This document shows positions 44,796-46,968 of a DNA stretch of 46,968 bases, one piece after another (positions within the stretch are counted from its first letter, which is position 1; each line of letters begins with the position of its first letter). Where the stretch lies: contig JAKBBP010000019.1 in assembly GCA_021808445.1 (NCBI GenBank), forward strand, positions 1 through 46,968. The letters run 5' to 3'. A program made the position numbers and the translations under genes. The notes under the pieces are model-generated. The model was not told where the DNA came from and ran no database searches. It saw only the letters and a list, made by a program, of their open reading frames with translations. Source of the DNA: Pseudomonadota bacterium (GTDB taxonomy: Bacteria > Pseudomonadota > Gammaproteobacteria > Burkholderiales > Burkholderiaceae_C).

Positions 44796-45368
44796 TCAGC
44801 CCTCGGCCGCGATCTCGACCGCCCGCGCGCCCAGGCGCAGCTCGGCACGGAACACGGGCGTGGGCAGCACGGCGTCGAACCAGTGCGCGTGCTGCTGCTC
44901 GAGCTCGTGACTGGCACGCCAGGTGGCCTGTGGCAGGTCCCGGTAGGCGGCCGTCACGCCCAGCACGGCCATGCCGGCAGCCGCCTTGCGCTGTACGCGG
45001 CGGCGCTCGCCGGGACGCAGGACCAGCTCCTCGACCCGAAGGCAGCTGGCACCCAGCGCGGCCTTGCTGTCGGAAGCCAGGCTGAAGTAGTCCACGGTGT
45101 CGAAGGGGTCCCGGGTCGCCAGCTCGTAGATGCGCACGAGAATGGGTGCGGGATGGCCCTGTTCGTTGGGATTGACCTCGGGCGAGGCCACCAGTTGGAG
45201 ATCCAGCATGAGCGTGCCGGGCCTGGAGCCGCCGGCTGCCGCGCAGCCGCCGAGCATCGTCGTCCCGGCCAGGCTCAGACCGGCGCTCAGACCGGCGTAC
45301 AGGCAGCGCCTGCGCTGCTGCCCCATCGCTGCGGCGCAGGCCGCACCGCCTTCCGGACGCGTGGACAT
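44796..45368 (-). CDS. tssJ: T6SS outer-membrane lipoprotein TssJ
   Basis: TssJ anchors TssM to the outer membrane. The 190-residue precursor has a lipobox LGGC with Cys42. A transthyretin-like fold follows: LMLDLQLVASPEVNPNEQGH, PILVRIYELATRDPFDTVDY, and later FRAELRLGARAVEI. The signal peptide is preceded by an unusually long 20-residue N-terminus (MSTRPEGGAACAAAMGQQRR). The start is still placed at 45368 because GGAGG lies 4 bases before it and the ATG overlaps the hcp stop (TGATG). An internal ATG at residue 15 would give a shorter signal. Confidence 0.93.
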   Translation of the reverse strand: MSTRPEGGAACAAAMGQQRRRCLYAGLSAGLSLAGTTMLGGCAAAGGSRPGTLMLDLQLVASPEVNPNEQGHPAPILVRIYELATRDPFDTVDYFSLASDSKAALGASCLRVEELVLRPGERRRVQRKAAAGMAVLGVTAAYRDLPQATWRASHELEQQHAHWFDAVLPTPVFRAELRLGARAVEIAAEG

Positions 45369-45853
45369 CAGGCCTCCTGGTTTCGCTTGAGGTCGTAGCC
45401 GGCGGTGACGGTTCCCCCGGGCCCTCCCTGCTGGTTCTGTACCTGGTACTCCTGCGTCACCTTCGCGAAGGACAGACTGACATCCTCCCTGCCCTGATCG
45501 GCGTCGCCGCGCTGGAGGCGCGGCTGCACGCGGGTGACCAGCACGTCCTCCAGGGTCAGCTTGAGATAGTCCAGCGGCTGGCCACCGGCCTTGCGGACCG
45601 TGAGCACGGCCTTGGCGATGTGCTTGCCGCTCAGGCACATGCGCATCAGGTTGGGGCTGGCACGATCGAGGTGATGGCTGAACTCGAGGTCCGCTACCTG
45701 GGCCTTGCCCGCACCTCCACCGCTTCCGCTGTGCATGGCGCCGCTCTGCGCCATGTTCCAGTGCCATTCGAGAACGTCGATTTCGTCCTTGTGCGCGGCG
45801 TCCTGACTCTCGCCGTCGACTCCGTCGAGCTTCAGAAACATGTCTTGTGCCAT
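45368..45853 (-). CDS. hcp: T6SS tube protein Hcp (TssD)
   Basis: Hcp hexamers stack into the inner tube fired by the sheath. The 161-residue product begins MAQDMFLKLDGVDGESQDAA and contains the standard blocks HKDEIDVLEWHWN, LEFSHHLDRASPNLM and YLKLTLEDVLVTRV. It ends in a Gly/Gln-rich tail. An AAAGG element lies 8 bases before the ATG. It follows tssC after 68 bp, the largest gap in the visible operon, in keeping with Hcp needing independent and high expression. Its stop overlaps the tssJ start. Confidence 0.97.
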   Translation of the reverse strand: MAQDMFLKLDGVDGESQDAAHKDEIDVLEWHWNMAQSGAMHSGSGGGAGKAQVADLEFSHHLDRASPNLMRMCLSGKHIAKAVLTVRKAGGQPLDYLKLTLEDVLVTRVQPRLQRGDADQGREDVSLSFAKVTQEYQVQNQQGGPGGTVTAGYDLKRNQEA

Positions 45854-45921
45854 GGGATTGCCTTTGGGTGAGGGGCGAGTGGGTCCGTAGCGCTTGACTC
45901 GCCTGGGTGGATGAAGGGGAA

Positions 45922-46968
45922 CTAGGAATCGCGGGGAACGGAAGGCAGGCGTGCGACCAGACGCAGGCTGACCGTGAGACCCTCCAGCTGGAAGTGCGGA
46001 CGCAGGAAGAACTTGGCGTTGTAGTAGCCAGGGTTGCCCTCCACGTCCTCGACGACCACTTCCGCGGCCGCCAGCGGCCGCCGGGCCTTGGTGGCCTGCG
46101 AGGAGTTCGCGGGATCGGCATCGACGTACTGCATCAGCCAGTCGTTGAGCCAGCGCTGCATCGGCTCGCGCTCCTTGAAGGCGCCGATCTTGTCGCGCAC
46201 GATGGCCTTCAGATAATGGGCGAAGCGTGTGCTCGCGAACAGATAGGGAAGTCGCGCGGACAGGCGGGCATTGGCCGTCGCGTCCGGATCCGAGTAGATC
46301 TGCGGCCTCTGCAGCGACTGTGCTCCGATGAAGGTGGCGTGGTCCGTGCCCTTGCGATGCACCAGGGGGATGAAGCCCGCGCGTGCGAGCTCGGCCTCGC
46401 GCCGGTCGGAGATGGCGATCTCGGTGGGACACTTCATGTCGAAGCCGCCGTCGTCGGTGGGAAAGGTGTGGCAGGGCAGGCCCTCGACGGTGCCGCCCGA
46501 TTCGACCCCACGGATCATCGAACACCAGCCGAATTCCTTGAAGCTGCGGTTGATGTTGACGGCCAGCGCATAGGCAGCGTTGGCCCAGACGTAATTGCGG
46601 TGGTCGCTGCCATCGGTGCGCTCCTCGAAATGGAACTCGTCCACCGGATGGGTACGTGCACCGTACGGCAGCCGCGCCAGGAAGCGTGGCATCGCCAGGC
46701 CGACGTAGCGTGCGTCCTCGGTGTCGCGCAGGCTGTTCCACGCGACGTGTTCGAGATTGCCGGTGATCTTGGCCAGATCACGCGGATTGGCCAGCTCCTG
46801 CCAGCTCTGCATCTGCAGGGTGGAAGGCGATGCCCCGGCCAGCAGGGGCGCATGGGCGGCGGCGCACACCCGGGCCATGGCCCCCAGCAACTCGACGTCC
46901 GGCGCGCCATGGTCGAAGGAGTAATCGGCGACCACGCAGCCATAGGGTTCTCCGCCCAGTTGCCCGTA
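45922..46968 (-). CDS. tssC: T6SS sheath protein TssC, 3' part
   Basis: This is the C-terminal 348 codons of the large contractile-sheath subunit, which pairs with TssB. The frame is open to the window edge (YGQLGGEPYGCVVADYSFDH), so the gene starts outside. Landmarks are WNSLRDTEDARYVGLAMPRF and LARLPYG, then FGWCSMIRGVESGGTVEGLP, LPYLFASTRFAHYLKAIVRD, and the C-terminal GYYNAKFFLRPHFQLEGL sheath-interface strand. tssB is expected just upstream beyond the window. Confidence 0.97.
   Translation of the reverse strand, partial: YGQLGGEPYGCVVADYSFDHGAPDVELLGAMARVCAAAHAPLLAGASPSTLQMQSWQELANPRDLAKITGNLEHVAWNSLRDTEDARYVGLAMPRFLARLPYGARTHPVDEFHFEERTDGSDHRNYVWANAAYALAVNINRSFKEFGWCSMIRGVESGGTVEGLPCHTFPTDDGGFDMKCPTEIAISDRREAELARAGFIPLVHRKGTDHATFIGAQSLQRPQIYSDPDATANARLSARLPYLFASTRFAHYLKAIVRDKIGAFKEREPMQRWLNDWLMQYVDADPANSSQATKARRPLAAAEVVVEDVEGNPGYYNAKFFLRPHFQLEGLTVSLRLVARLPSVPRDS

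Overview
The window is about 47 kb of very GC-rich chromosome. Gene content, gene order and TACAAT/GACAAT-type -10 boxes placed just before start codons all point to a betaproteobacterium of the order Burkholderiales; I cannot name a genus safely. Most of it is ordinary core chromosome, and the right-hand third is a type VI secretion system (T6SS) cluster.

Left part (1-12.2 kb, mostly + strand): the 3' end of the ATP synthase operon (atpA partial, atpG, atpD, atpC) closes with a strong intrinsic terminator. It is followed by an RlpA-like SPOR lipoprotein, a small exported PsiF-repeat protein on the minus strand, argS, a membrane-anchored SPOR protein, dsbA, and the lptA-lptB-rpoN block. Middle part (12.2-24.5 kb): rfaE2 (minus), clcB, hpf, ptsN, hprK, fur (minus), bamE-dapB, an ExbB/TolQ-type protein, arginase, amtB, proA, a small two-helix membrane protein and a tandem pair of exported DsrE-like proteins. 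Then (24.5-31.3 kb) come rsmB, a DUF4390 gene, an NtrY-like kinase with a short NtrX-like regulator, tRNA-Phe(GAA), a MazG-like pyrophosphohydrolase and a zinc alcohol dehydrogenase.

Right part (31.3 kb to the end, all minus strand): a tightly coupled T6SS operon, read in transcription order tssC (partial), hcp, tssJ, tssK, vgrG, tssL, tssM, tssE, tssF, tssG, tssA. Most junctions are ATGA or TGATG overlaps. It supplies sheath, tube, spike, baseplate and membrane complex. TssB and the ClpV ATPase are not in view, and I recognise no effector or immunity gene.

Cross-links: sigma-54 (rpoN), the NtrY/NtrX-like pair and the nitrogen phosphotransferase EIIA (ptsN) share the window with an ammonium transporter gene. 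That gene, amtB, has a near-consensus sigma-54 promoter and a perfect NtrC-type palindrome, and an arginase gene sits just upstream. The main oddities are an RlpA that has lost family-conserved barrel residues and has a 14-nt tandem repeat directly before its start; a TssL whose OmpA-like domain is cut down to its last residues; a VgrG with an in-frame 12-nt repeat; and an exported DsrE duplication. I found no wholly new multi-gene system; the DsrE pair with its small membrane neighbour is the closest candidate.
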